Below are positions 1-7,576 of a stretch of 64,000 nucleotides of DNA, in pieces. Below the pieces are notes generated by a model that worked only from the letters and a program-made list of their open reading frames with translations, was not told the DNA's origin and searched no databases. How positions within the stretch are numbered: position 1 is the first letter of the stretch; the number at the start of each line of letters is the position of its first letter. This DNA is from an uncultured Alphaproteobacteria bacterium (GTDB lineage Bacteria > Pseudomonadota > Alphaproteobacteria > Caulobacterales > Caulobacteraceae), in NCBI GenBank assembly GCA_937920085.1, contig CALETE010000080.1, positions 217,851 to 281,850 on the forward strand, read 5' to 3'. The position numbers were made by a program, and so were the translations under genes.

Positions 1-1
1 C

Positions 2-2209
2 GCGACCTTTGGTTTTGCCGCGGTGGGCGAAGCCTCTGTGGTCCTTGGCTCTTACACCGGGGCCCCTGCCTTTGAGCCCACCATCTGGTATTCCATTGAT
101 CGCTCTGGGATCGTCACGGTCAATATTATCCGCGCCGAAATGGGTCAGCATGTGGGTACGGCCATCGCCCGTATCGTTGCTGACGAGCTAGAGGCCGATT
201 GGGAGAAGGTCCGCATTGTCCATGTGGACTCCGACCCCAAGTGGGGCCTGATGGTCACGGGCGGCTCCTGGTCACTCTGGCAGAGCTATCCCTTGATGAG
301 CCAGGCTGGCGCAGCTGGACGGACAGCCCTAATCGCCGCCGGCGCTAAGCTGCTGGGCGTCGACCCCAAGGCCTGCACGGCCCGCAAGGGTGCCGTGATA
401 AGCGGCAAGCACTCGGTCAGCTATGGCGACATCATCGCCAAGGGCAATCTGAAAACGGGCTTCACCGAGGCTGAACTCAAGGCCCTACCCATCAAGCCCG
501 TCACCGAACGGCGGATGATCGGCCGGGACGTCCAGGCCAAGGACATTCCGCAAAAGACCAACGGCTCAGGGATCTATGGCCTCGACGCCACAGCCCCAGG
601 CATGGTCTACGCCCGCCCGAAAATCCCGCCCACCCGCAACGAGTCAAAGGTCACGTCGGTGGATGACGCCGCCGCCAAGTCCGTGCCGGGCTATCAGGGC
701 TATCTGGTTCTAGATGACCCCTCCAACACCGTCCCTGGCTGGGTGGTGGTACTGGCCGACAGCTTTGTCGCCGCCAATCGCGCTACCCGTCTATTGAAGG
801 TTGAATGGACGTCCGGGCCAACAGCCCAGGTCTCCGACGCCGACCTCCGTGCCCGGGCGGATGAGCTGATCGCCGATCCGAAATCCGGCTCCACCGTTCT
901 GAACGATCCGGGCGTCGATGCGGCCTTCGCCGCAGCCAAGTCGACCCTGTCGGCCACCTACACAACAGATGCGGCCCTGCACTTCCAGATGGAACCCCTC
1001 AACGCCCTGGCTTTTGAGCGCAATGGGATGTTTGAGATTCACACGGGCAATCAGTGGCAGTCCCTGATCCTGCCCACCCTGGCCAAGGCTCTGGGTCGGC
1101 CGGAGGACAAGATTGTCCTCAAGACTTATCTGTTGGGCGGCGGCTTTGGCCGACGGCTCAATGGCGACTATGCGGTGCCTGCGGCCCTGGCCTCCAAGGC
1201 CCTGGGCAAGCCGGTCAAGCTGGTCTTCACCCGCGAGGACGACACGGCCTTCGACAGTTTCCGCTCCCCCTCCGTCCAGCTGGTGAAGATGGCCTTTGGC
1301 GATGGCGGCCAAGTAACAGCTATGGAACACGCCGCGTCGGCGGGTTGGCCCACCGAAGTCATGGCCCCCTTCTTCATGCCCAAGGGAACCAATGATGTTC
1401 CCTATGATCCCTTCGCCATCAGCGGCGCCAATCACTGGTATAGCGTCGGCGCCCATCGGGTTCGGGCCATTTCCAACGACCTGGCCAATCGCGCCTTCCG
1501 CCCAGGCTGGCTGCGCTCAGTTGGGCCCGGCTGGACCAACTGGGCCGTGGAAAGCGCCATGGACGAGGCCGCCCATCAGCTGGGCGTCTCCCCCCTCGCC
1601 TTCCGCCTGAAGCTGCTGGATGGGGTGGGCCGCAATAACGGTGCCGCAGACGGGGTCAGCGCCGTTGGCGGGGCCAAGCGTCAAGCCGCCGTTCTCGCTC
1701 GGGCTGCAAAGCTGGCGGGATTTGGCAGCAAGCTGCCGGCCGACACCGGCATCGGTCTGGCCACCACCTTCGGGCAAGAGCGGGACATGCCCACCTGGAC
1801 GGCCTGCGCCGCCCGGGTCCAGGTGGATCGTAAGACCGGCACCGTGAAGGTTGAAAAGCTCACCATCGTCACCGACGCAGGCATCATCGTCCATCCAGAC
1901 GGTGCCCTGGCCCAGGTAGAAGGTGCGAGCCTATGGGGCCTCAGCATGGCTCTGCATGAGGGTGCGACCTTCAAGGACGGTCAGATCCAGCAGACCAATC
2001 TGGGAACCTATACCCCTCTGCGGATGAAGGATGTGCCGGACCTGGAGATCGAGTTCGTGAAGAGCGACCAGCCGCCTGTGGGACTGGGCGAACCGGCCAC
2101 CACTGTCGTGGCACCCGCCATCGGCAACGCCATCTTCGCCGCCGTCGGTGCCAGAGTCCGCCACCTGCCGATCCGGCCGCAGGCGGTGCTGGAGGCGATG
2201 AAGGGGTAG
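2..2209 (+). CDS. Molybdopterin-binding large subunit of xanthine dehydrogenase-family (isoquinoline 1-oxidoreductase-like) enzyme, 5' truncated
   Basis: The gene enters from outside the window; the frame is open from base 2 and no start is visible. The product is the large subunit of a molybdenum hydroxylase, which hydroxylates N-heterocycles or oxidises aldehydes using a Mo-pterin cofactor. Visible signs are the GGGFGRR cofactor-binding loop near the middle, the following REDD motif, and the C-terminal GLGEP motif that carries the catalytic Glu in this family. About 735 residues remain, close to the usual 720-750, so probably only the Tat-signal end is missing. It is a paralogue of the complete large subunit at 33296-35476 (same GGGFGRR and GLGEP motifs, similar C-terminus). 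Any [2Fe-2S] partner gene would lie upstream, outside the window. An inverted repeat follows the stop. Confidence 0.9.
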   Translation, partial: ATFGFAAVGEASVVLGSYTGAPAFEPTIWYSIDRSGIVTVNIIRAEMGQHVGTAIARIVADELEADWEKVRIVHVDSDPKWGLMVTGGSWSLWQSYPLMSQAGAAGRTALIAAGAKLLGVDPKACTARKGAVISGKHSVSYGDIIAKGNLKTGFTEAELKALPIKPVTERRMIGRDVQAKDIPQKTNGSGIYGLDATAPGMVYARPKIPPTRNESKVTSVDDAAAKSVPGYQGYLVLDDPSNTVPGWVVVLADSFVAANRATRLLKVEWTSGPTAQVSDADLRARADELIADPKSGSTVLNDPGVDAAFAAAKSTLSATYTTDAALHFQMEPLNALAFERNGMFEIHTGNQWQSLILPTLAKALGRPEDKIVLKTYLLGGGFGRRLNGDYAVPAALASKALGKPVKLVFTREDDTAFDSFRSPSVQLVKMAFGDGGQVTAMEHAASAGWPTEVMAPFFMPKGTNDVPYDPFAISGANHWYSVGAHRVRAISNDLANRAFRPGWLRSVGPGWTNWAVESAMDEAAHQLGVSPLAFRLKLLDGVGRNNGAADGVSAVGGAKRQAAVLARAAKLAGFGSKLPADTGIGLATTFGQERDMPTWTACAARVQVDRKTGTVKVEKLTIVTDAGIIVHPDGALAQVEGASLWGLSMALHEGATFKDGQIQQTNLGTYTPLRMKDVPDLEIEFVKSDQPPVGLGEPATTVVAPAIGNAIFAAVGARVRHLPIRPQAVLEAMKG

Positions 2210-2218
2210 AGCCGAAAG

Positions 2219-2269
2219 GGCAGGGTATGTTCCTGGACTCAGGTCCAAGTTTTCAGAACATGCCCTGCC
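2219..2269. repeat. Inverted repeat with nested hairpin after Mo-hydroxylase gene; possible terminator
   Basis: Outer arms GGCAGGGTATGTTC (2219-2232) and GAACATGCCCTGCC (2256-2269) pair over 14 bases with one G-T wobble. Inside sits a second inverted repeat, TGGAC-tcag-GTCCA (2234-2247). It starts 10 bases after the stop at 2209, so it can act as a terminator. No T-run follows. The layout resembles the element at 22911-22961. Confidence 0.6.
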
Positions 2270-2332
2270 GTTCCCGCCGGTTGAAGCTCAGTAGGCACTC
2301 AAGACGCAGGTGAGTGCGATTGACGCGGAAGA

Positions 2333-2722
2333 CTACTTCCCGTTGGCGAGCGGCCATTTGACCGACTTGAAATCAACCTGGCCAATGAAGGTGCTCATCC
2401 AGTTTCGCCGCTCAGTGGCCACATGACAGGCGTCATTGGGATTGGTATCGCTGACGACCTTGTGCCGTGTGCCGATATAGCCATTCCACTTGTAGTTCAC
2501 CTCGTCGATTGTGAGCGAGGTCTCGAAATTCGGCGTCATATAGATCGTGCCGCTAGCACCCATGACATAATTATTCTGATCGAGCAGGGGCACGGTGCGA
2601 ACTGCGGCGCAGAAGACGCTCCTGGTGTCTGGCAGGGTCTGGCCGACGGTCTGGGCTGCAGCAGAACCCAACAGGGCGAAGGCAGCGAGGGCCGCAGCTA
2701 GAATTAGCTTATGGACGTTCAT
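2333..2722 (-). CDS. Small secreted protein of unknown function
   Basis: 129 residues. I do not recognise the family. The start at 2722 is chosen because it gives a clean signal peptide (MNVHKLILAAALAAFALLGS then AAAQ, cleavage near residue 23) and has GGAG 8 bases upstream; a longer frame upstream has no signal. The mature part has two cysteines (in the SVFCAAVRTV and NDACHV segments), perhaps a disulphide, and is otherwise a small polar domain, so a periplasmic or secreted protein is likely. It stands alone, convergent with the preceding Mo-hydroxylase gene, about 100 bases downstream of the toxin/immunity pair on the same strand. Confidence 0.75.
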   Translation of the reverse strand: MNVHKLILAAALAAFALLGSAAAQTVGQTLPDTRSVFCAAVRTVPLLDQNNYVMGASGTIYMTPNFETSLTIDEVNYKWNGYIGTRHKVVSDTNPNDACHVATERRNWMSTFIGQVDFKSVKWPLANGK

Positions 2723-2818
2723 CAGGTCGACTCCGAGTTTCGGCTTTAGCCTAACATCTGCCGTGACAGAGGCAATGCGAAGGCGCACGACCGGAAGCAG
2801 AGGATAACCGATCTGGTG

Positions 2819-3283
2819 TCACTCGTAAAAGGCATCAACCCCTAGGGCCTGATTCAGTTCCGTCATGTTAGTGGTCGCCCGGATTTCCGCCTTGCGGGCG
2901 TTCAATTGCTCTTCGTCGTCAGGAAAGTCACAGAAGTCGCCTGGGAAGGCGTCCATATGCTTACAGACCCGCTCCTGAACGACCGGAAAATCAGGCGATG
3001 GCAAGGACTCCAATGTCTGATCGATTAGGAGCAGGCGGGGATAGAGGCCTGAAAGTATGTGGCGGAGCCTGAAGGGCTCATAGCCGAGCTTTTGAACCGA
3101 AAGAACCCGCCAGGATCGCCCGCAGGCGTCCACCATTTCCATGCCTAACTGAAGGCCTGAGAGAATGGTCTTGTGGCCGCAGGTCATTCTCTGATGCTGA
3201 GTCTGGAATGACCAGACCTCCCCATCTGTCGTGAAGCAAAGTATGGGAAAGATAAAATCGACTTCGCTGGCCTGGACAGTCAT
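2819..3283 (-). CDS. Hypothetical protein, candidate immunity protein for the adjacent toxin-like gene
   Basis: 154 residues, no signal peptide, no membrane segment, no family I recognise. The N-terminal half is beta-rich with aromatic residues (VWSFQTQHQRMTCGHKT), the C-terminal third is helical and acidic (FPDDEEQLNARKAE). Start ATG at 3283 has AGGAG 7 bases upstream. It lies 45 bases downstream of the HNH-like toxin gene on the same strand, the usual place for an immunity gene in polymorphic toxin systems, and its size and soluble acidic character fit. The immunity role is inferred from position only. Confidence 0.6.
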   Translation of the reverse strand: MTVQASEVDFIFPILCFTTDGEVWSFQTQHQRMTCGHKTILSGLQLGMEMVDACGRSWRVLSVQKLGYEPFRLRHILSGLYPRLLLIDQTLESLPSPDFPVVQERVCKHMDAFPGDFCDFPDDEEQLNARKAEIRATTNMTELNQALGVDAFYE

Positions 3284-3328
3284 CGAGGGCTCCTGAATTG
3301 GAAGCGGACTGGTGCAAGTACGCTTGAT

Positions 3329-4057
3329 CTATCTGAGAGGAAATTCGCCATATGAGCCTCGATAGGGAGGTGGCACAGGATTCGAGATCGAGCTGAGGAA
3401 ATCCGCAGCATTGTCCACATGGGTGGTCACGTATCCTGGAACCGTTTTCATCCAGTCTGGTGTTCCTATCCAAAGACGGCGGACGGGATCATACCGAGGC
3501 GCGCCCTTCCAGGATCCGGTCAGCCTTCGGTGTTGGGCCTGGGGCAGAACTTTCAGGAAGGCAGGGTGATTGCGCCAGTTTTCTACCGTGCGCTTGATAC
3601 CGTTCAGCGGAATCGAATGATGAATTTCTTCGCCAATCCCGGCGACACCTCGTAGGCGCAACTGCTTTCGTGCTGCTTCGGCGGTCATTCGACCGACGTT
3701 CTTAGCTACACCCTTCTCGAAAGCTTCCGCGACTTCAAGTCCCGTAACTGAGGTTCCCAGATCAGCAATCGCTTCGGCGACATCCGTGGCCGCCCGCACT
3801 GGATGGCCCGCTCTGGCGTTGTCACTGGCGCTCATCAGTGGCCCGGTAACGGGAAAATACCTCGCCACCTCTTTGTCGCCTGGTGTTGCGCCTAGCGCGT
3901 CATTAGCCTCACTTCGTGCTGGCGACCCTAGCCACCTGCCATGGGTTCCATAAAAGTAGGCAGATGCCTCCGCCCTCTTTCGACGCATGGCCAGATCATA
4001 TGCCTCACCCTCGGGATCCGGAACAGACCTAGCCTGTCCCCTGGGCATCCGCGCCAT
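3329..4057 (-). CDS. Predicted HNH/Endonuclease VII-like nuclease toxin
   Basis: 242 residues. Start ATG at 4057 is preceded by a perfect GAGGAGG; a TTG at 4078 would add seven residues but covers that site. Residues 1-60 are basic and low complexity; 60-130 are Ala-rich helical; 140-205 hold the domain of interest: EEIHHSIPLNG (His146, His147), RNHP (Asn163, His164) and QHRRLTGSW (His176). This HH-N-H-H spacing with a following W-x-G segment resembles the [L/W/A]HH toxin nucleases of the HNH/Endo VII superfamily found at the C-termini of polymorphic toxins. No secretion or RHS domain and no signal peptide are seen, so it may be a stand-alone effector or a detached tip. A candidate immunity gene follows, and a CtrA box lies just upstream. 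Base composition is less GC-rich than the neighbours. Confidence 0.65.
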   Translation of the reverse strand: MARMPRGQARSVPDPEGEAYDLAMRRKRAEASAYFYGTHGRWLGSPARSEANDALGATPGDKEVARYFPVTGPLMSASDNARAGHPVRAATDVAEAIADLGTSVTGLEVAEAFEKGVAKNVGRMTAEAARKQLRLRGVAGIGEEIHHSIPLNGIKRTVENWRNHPAFLKVLPQAQHRRLTGSWKGAPRYDPVRRLWIGTPDWMKTVPGYVTTHVDNAADFLSSISNPVPPPYRGSYGEFPLR

Positions 4058-4090
4058 CACAGCCTCCTCAAAGTTCAATCTATGAGGGAG

Positions 4091-4105
4091 TTAATACACG
4101 TTTAA
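4091..4105. promoter_or_regulatory. CtrA-type box TTAA-N7-TTAA upstream of the toxin gene
   Basis: TTAA at 4091-4094, seven bases, TTAA at 4102-4105 followed by C, an exact match to the full CtrA consensus TTAA-N7-TTAAC. It lies 34-48 bases upstream of the toxin start, in the 78-base gap to the M20 peptidase gene whose 3' end faces it, so the toxin is the only gene it can serve. CtrA is the cell-cycle master regulator of Caulobacterales. Function is inferred from sequence match and position. Confidence 0.6.
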
Positions 4106-4135
4106 CCTAAGCTTGTAAAGAACAAATATAGAACT

Positions 4136-5362
4136 TTACTGTCCACTCAGCTCCATAACCATCCGGGCTGCCAAATAGATGCGCGGCGCGACGCGGGTGA
4201 GGTCGACATATTCCTCCTCGGAGGAGTGATAGCCAGCGCCGGGCAGACCAAAGCCTTCGATGACCGGCTTGCCGGAAACCTGGGCATAGCCGGCGTCAGA
4301 GCTGGCTGTCATGGCCGGGATGGGCACAAGCGTCCCGCCGACCTCCTTGTAGACCACGACGGATTTTTCAATCAGGGCGTTGGACGGGGCGTCGGCGAAA
4401 TAGCCCGGGCGGCCGGGGCGGTAGTCAATCCTCGCGGTCGTATCCGGCACCAAGGGCGACTTCAGGCGTTCGGCCAGCTCGGCCAGCTTGTCGTCCAGCA
4501 CGGCCCTGGACATGTGGCGGGTGTCAGCGGAAATCACCGCCTGATCGGGGATCTGGTTGCGGATGCTTCCACTGGTCTCCTGGGTCCAGTTGAACCGGAA
4601 GCCCCGGGCCGGGTCATCAAGGTCGCGGGTCTTCAGAACGATGTCGGCGGCTTCCACCAGAGCATTGCGGCCGCGCTCGGGCTCGGCGCCGGCATGGGCG
4701 GCGCGGCCGGTGACCATGACCCGGGTTTCACCATTACCGGCGGCGGCTCGGGGGATGATCTCTACCCCGACCGTGCTGGGTTCAAAGGACATGACCACAT
4801 CGGCCTTGCTGGCAAGATCCGTGACAATCTTCCCTGAGAAAACCGAGGTCTGTTCCTCGTCGGTGTTGAACATGACGGTGAGTTGGCTATACCGCCGGAA
4901 GCCCTGGCCCTTCAGGACCGCCAGGCTGTGCAGGATGACCGTCACACCGCTCTTGTCATCTGCGATTCCAGGGCCGTAGGCCTTGTCGCCCTCGATCCGG
5001 AAGGGCCGTTTGGCCAGGGATCCTGCCGGGTAGATCGTATCCATGTGGGCGATGAGCAGAATCCTGACCTTACCCGTCCCGGTGAACCTTCCGACAATCA
5101 CCGAGCCATGGGCTGGTGCTGCCGTCGGGATCTTCTCCACCTGGGCACCCAAACCCGCGAGACGACCAGCCAGAAGGTCACCCAATTCCGCCATCCCCCC
5201 CACTTCACGGGAAGGTGTCTCGATATTGACCAGGGACTTGAGGGTCTCAACGGCTGTCGGTACCTGCGCCTGAGCGGCTGCCCAGAGCCGGTCATTTCGG
5301 GGGGCCGCCTGGGCGGGAAGCGCCAGAACACAGGCAAGGGTCAGGGCGGGCAAAATCCGCAT
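4136..5362 (-). CDS. Secreted M20 family metallopeptidase (glutamate carboxypeptidase/CPG2-like)
   Basis: 408 residues with an N-terminal signal peptide (MRILPALTLACVLALPAQAA), so exported. M20 dizinc exopeptidase: AHMDT gives metal ligand His106 and Asp108, GIADDKSG the bridging Asp135, NTDEE the catalytic Glu and ligand (168-170); the dimerisation domain lies between about 205 and 310; ASSDAGYA and the late GAGYHSSEEEY segment provide the last His. Family members cleave C-terminal glutamate or similar residues from peptides or folates; the true substrate cannot be told. It stands alone upstream of the toxin gene and is divergent from the MATE gene 108 bases away. Confidence 0.9.
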   Translation of the reverse strand: MRILPALTLACVLALPAQAAPRNDRLWAAAQAQVPTAVETLKSLVNIETPSREVGGMAELGDLLAGRLAGLGAQVEKIPTAAPAHGSVIVGRFTGTGKVRILLIAHMDTIYPAGSLAKRPFRIEGDKAYGPGIADDKSGVTVILHSLAVLKGQGFRRYSQLTVMFNTDEEQTSVFSGKIVTDLASKADVVMSFEPSTVGVEIIPRAAAGNGETRVMVTGRAAHAGAEPERGRNALVEAADIVLKTRDLDDPARGFRFNWTQETSGSIRNQIPDQAVISADTRHMSRAVLDDKLAELAERLKSPLVPDTTARIDYRPGRPGYFADAPSNALIEKSVVVYKEVGGTLVPIPAMTASSDAGYAQVSGKPVIEGFGLPGAGYHSSEEEYVDLTRVAPRIYLAARMVMELSGQ

Positions 5363-5470
5363 CGGGCATCTCCTGATTTTGGGTCACCCTAGTCCTACCA
5401 TGGACCGACCGGAATGCATTGCCCCTAGGTCAGTCTTTTGTTTTCCCTGGTTTGAGGCTTAGGATTTAGG

Positions 5471-6847
5471 ATGGCTGATCCGACACCCCTCAACGCCAAC
5501 CCGCTTCTGACTGCGCCAGTCGCCGGGACCCTGGCGAAACTGGCCGCGCCGAACCTGCTTGGCATGATGGCCACCACCGCCGTCTCAATTGCGGAGACCG
5601 CCTATATCGGGCGACTAGGTCCTGAAAATCTGGCCGCGGCGGCCCTGGTCCTGCCCCTGATCATGCTGATGGGCATGATGAGCGCCGGTGCCATGGGCGG
5701 AGGCGTATCGTCCGCCGTCAGTCGCGCCCTCGGGGCAGGCGATACCGATCGCGCTGCAAGCCTGGCGCGTCATGGTCTGGTGATCGGCCTTGTCATGGGC
5801 ATGTTCTTTACGATCCTGCTCTCCGGGTTCGGATCCCACCTGTTCACCCTGCTGGGGGGTAAAGGTGAGACCCTGCGGCTGGCGACGGTCTATGCTGCCG
5901 TGGTTTTTGCAGCGGCGGCATCGGTCTGGCTAAGCAATATCTTCGCCTCTGTATTGCGAGGATCGGGCAATATGTCGGGTCCAGCCACCATCATGCTGAC
6001 GGGGGCGGCCCTACAGGTGGTCCTCGGCGGCAGTCTCTGTTTCGGCTGGGGGCCGGCGCCCCGGCTGGGTATTGTCGGAGTCGGCATAGGCCAGATTTCC
6101 ATCTCAATCCTCAGCTGCTGCCTGATGTTCCTCATGCTGACCTCGGCCAAGGCTAGGGTGCGTCTCAAGGTCTTCGGGCCGCTGAAACGCGAGCAGTTCA
6201 TGGACATTCTGAAGGTCGGTGCCCCGGCCCTCCTATCACCGATCCAGACGGTTGGGACGGTCTTGATCGTCACAGCCATCGCCGCCCGGTTCGGTGTTCA
6301 GACCCTGGCGGGATACGGCATCGGGTCGCGGCTCGAATTCCTGCTTGTGCCCGTAGCCTTTTCTGTAGGCGTCGCGGCCCTGCCCATGGTCGGCCTAGCC
6401 ATAGGCGCCCGGGACATAGCCAGAGCCCGCAGGGTGGCCTGGACGGCCGGGATCATGGCCGCCATCGGTCTGGGTGGTCTAGGGCTAATCCTGAGCCTGG
6501 CCCCCGGCCTTTGGGTCAACATCTTCTCAAAGGACGAAGGCGTCAGAGCCACCGCCTCGCTCTACCTGCACTTCGTAGGCCCGACATTCGCCTTTTTCGG
6601 AATGAGCCTGGCGCTCTATTTTGCATCTCAGGGCGCGGGGCGGATCATGGGCCCGTTGCTGGCCGGGACACTCCGCATGGCCCTTGTCGGATTCGGCGGC
6701 TGGGCGCTTGTAGCGCATCAAGCGCCAAGCTGGGCCCTGTTCGCCCTGGTGGCAGTCGCCATGGCGACCATGGGGCTGGCGACGGCAGGGTTTGTCGCCA
6801 TGACCCCCTGGGGGCCCCGCCCGACCAAGGGTCAGGCGGAGGCCTAG
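5471..6847 (+). CDS. MATE family efflux transporter
   Basis: 458 residues, hydrophobic throughout with about twelve predicted membrane helices in two related halves, the usual MATE length. N-terminal features are LAAPNLLGMMATTAVSIAETAYIGRLG and, in helix 2, LAAAALVLPLIMLMGMMSAGAMGGGVSSAVSRALGAGD in overlapping pieces, typical of the NorM-like multidrug/Na+ or H+ antiporters. It sits in the inner membrane and exports cationic drugs or metabolites. Start ATG at 5471; the upstream site is weak (GGATTTAGG). It converges with the GST gene with only six bases between the stops. Substrate unknown. Confidence 0.9.
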   Translation: MADPTPLNANPLLTAPVAGTLAKLAAPNLLGMMATTAVSIAETAYIGRLGPENLAAAALVLPLIMLMGMMSAGAMGGGVSSAVSRALGAGDTDRAASLARHGLVIGLVMGMFFTILLSGFGSHLFTLLGGKGETLRLATVYAAVVFAAAASVWLSNIFASVLRGSGNMSGPATIMLTGAALQVVLGGSLCFGWGPAPRLGIVGVGIGQISISILSCCLMFLMLTSAKARVRLKVFGPLKREQFMDILKVGAPALLSPIQTVGTVLIVTAIAARFGVQTLAGYGIGSRLEFLLVPVAFSVGVAALPMVGLAIGARDIARARRVAWTAGIMAAIGLGGLGLILSLAPGLWVNIFSKDEGVRATASLYLHFVGPTFAFFGMSLALYFASQGAGRIMGPLLAGTLRMALVGFGGWALVAHQAPSWALFALVAVAMATMGLATAGFVAMTPWGPRPTKGQAEA

Positions 6848-6853
6848 GGCTAA

Positions 6854-7483
6854 CTAGTCCTTGGGACCCATATTGTACGGCCCGCCCTTGGTCAGGGCGG
6901 TGCGGTAGGCAGGACGGGCCTGGAATCGCTTCACCCAGGCGGCGATGTTGGGATAGGCCTCATAGAGTCCGAAAGCCCCGGTGACCTCGCCCACAAAACT
7001 CATCTGGACGTCGGCAGCCGAAAAATCCCCCATCAGATAGTCCTTCCCAGCCAGGGATGTTTCCACATAGCCAAGATGGTTGGCGATCTCGCTCTGGATG
7101 CGGGGATGCAGGGGCCCACCGGCCTCGCCTAGGCGCATGACATACATGTTGAGCATCAGGGGCAGCATGGCTGAGCCCTCGGCATAATGAAGCCACTGCT
7201 GGTAGACATCATAGCCAAAGGTCGCCGGATTGGGGGTCAGTCGGCCATCGGCATGGCGGCGGATGATGTAGTCAATGATTGCGCCCGACTCGATGACGAT
7301 GGCCTCGCCTTCCGTCACCACCGGGGATTTACCGAGGGGATGGAGCGTCGTGAGTTCTGGTGGTGCCAAGCGTGTGGCGGCATCCCGAGCGTAAAACTTG
7401 ATCTCGTAGGGTAGGTTCAGCTCTTCCAGCAGCCAGAGAATGCGCTGGGACCGGGAATCGTTAAGGTGGTGGACGACAAGCAT
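6854..7483 (-). CDS. Glutathione S-transferase family protein
   Basis: 209 residues. N-terminal thioredoxin fold (1-80) with the likely catalytic Ser in NDSRSQRI, the cis-Pro region GKSPVV and the glutathione gamma-Glu contact ESGAI; C-terminal helical domain (90-200) with MGDFSAADVQMSF, the conserved N-capping box of GSTs. The frame is open further upstream, but ATG 7483 starts exactly at the family N-terminus (MLVVHHL) and has CGGAG nine bases upstream. Cytosolic conjugation or peroxide reduction is expected. It is divergent from the acyl-CoA dehydrogenase-like gene across 93 bases. Confidence 0.9.
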   Translation of the reverse strand: MLVVHHLNDSRSQRILWLLEELNLPYEIKFYARDAATRLAPPELTTLHPLGKSPVVTEGEAIVIESGAIIDYIIRRHADGRLTPNPATFGYDVYQQWLHYAEGSAMLPLMLNMYVMRLGEAGGPLHPRIQSEIANHLGYVETSLAGKDYLMGDFSAADVQMSFVGEVTGAFGLYEAYPNIAAWVKRFQARPAYRTALTKGGPYNMGPKD

Positions 7484-7576
7484 GGGTAAGACTCCGTAGG
7501 GGTTACAAAGTCGGTATCGGGCGGCGGACCTTGGGGCAAGCTTGGATCGGCCCGAAGTGATGGTTATGATGACCGC

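Noticed and set aside
791..1456. Minus-strand frame within the first Mo-hydroxylase gene
   Set aside because: Shadow frame; the plus-strand product has family motifs throughout.
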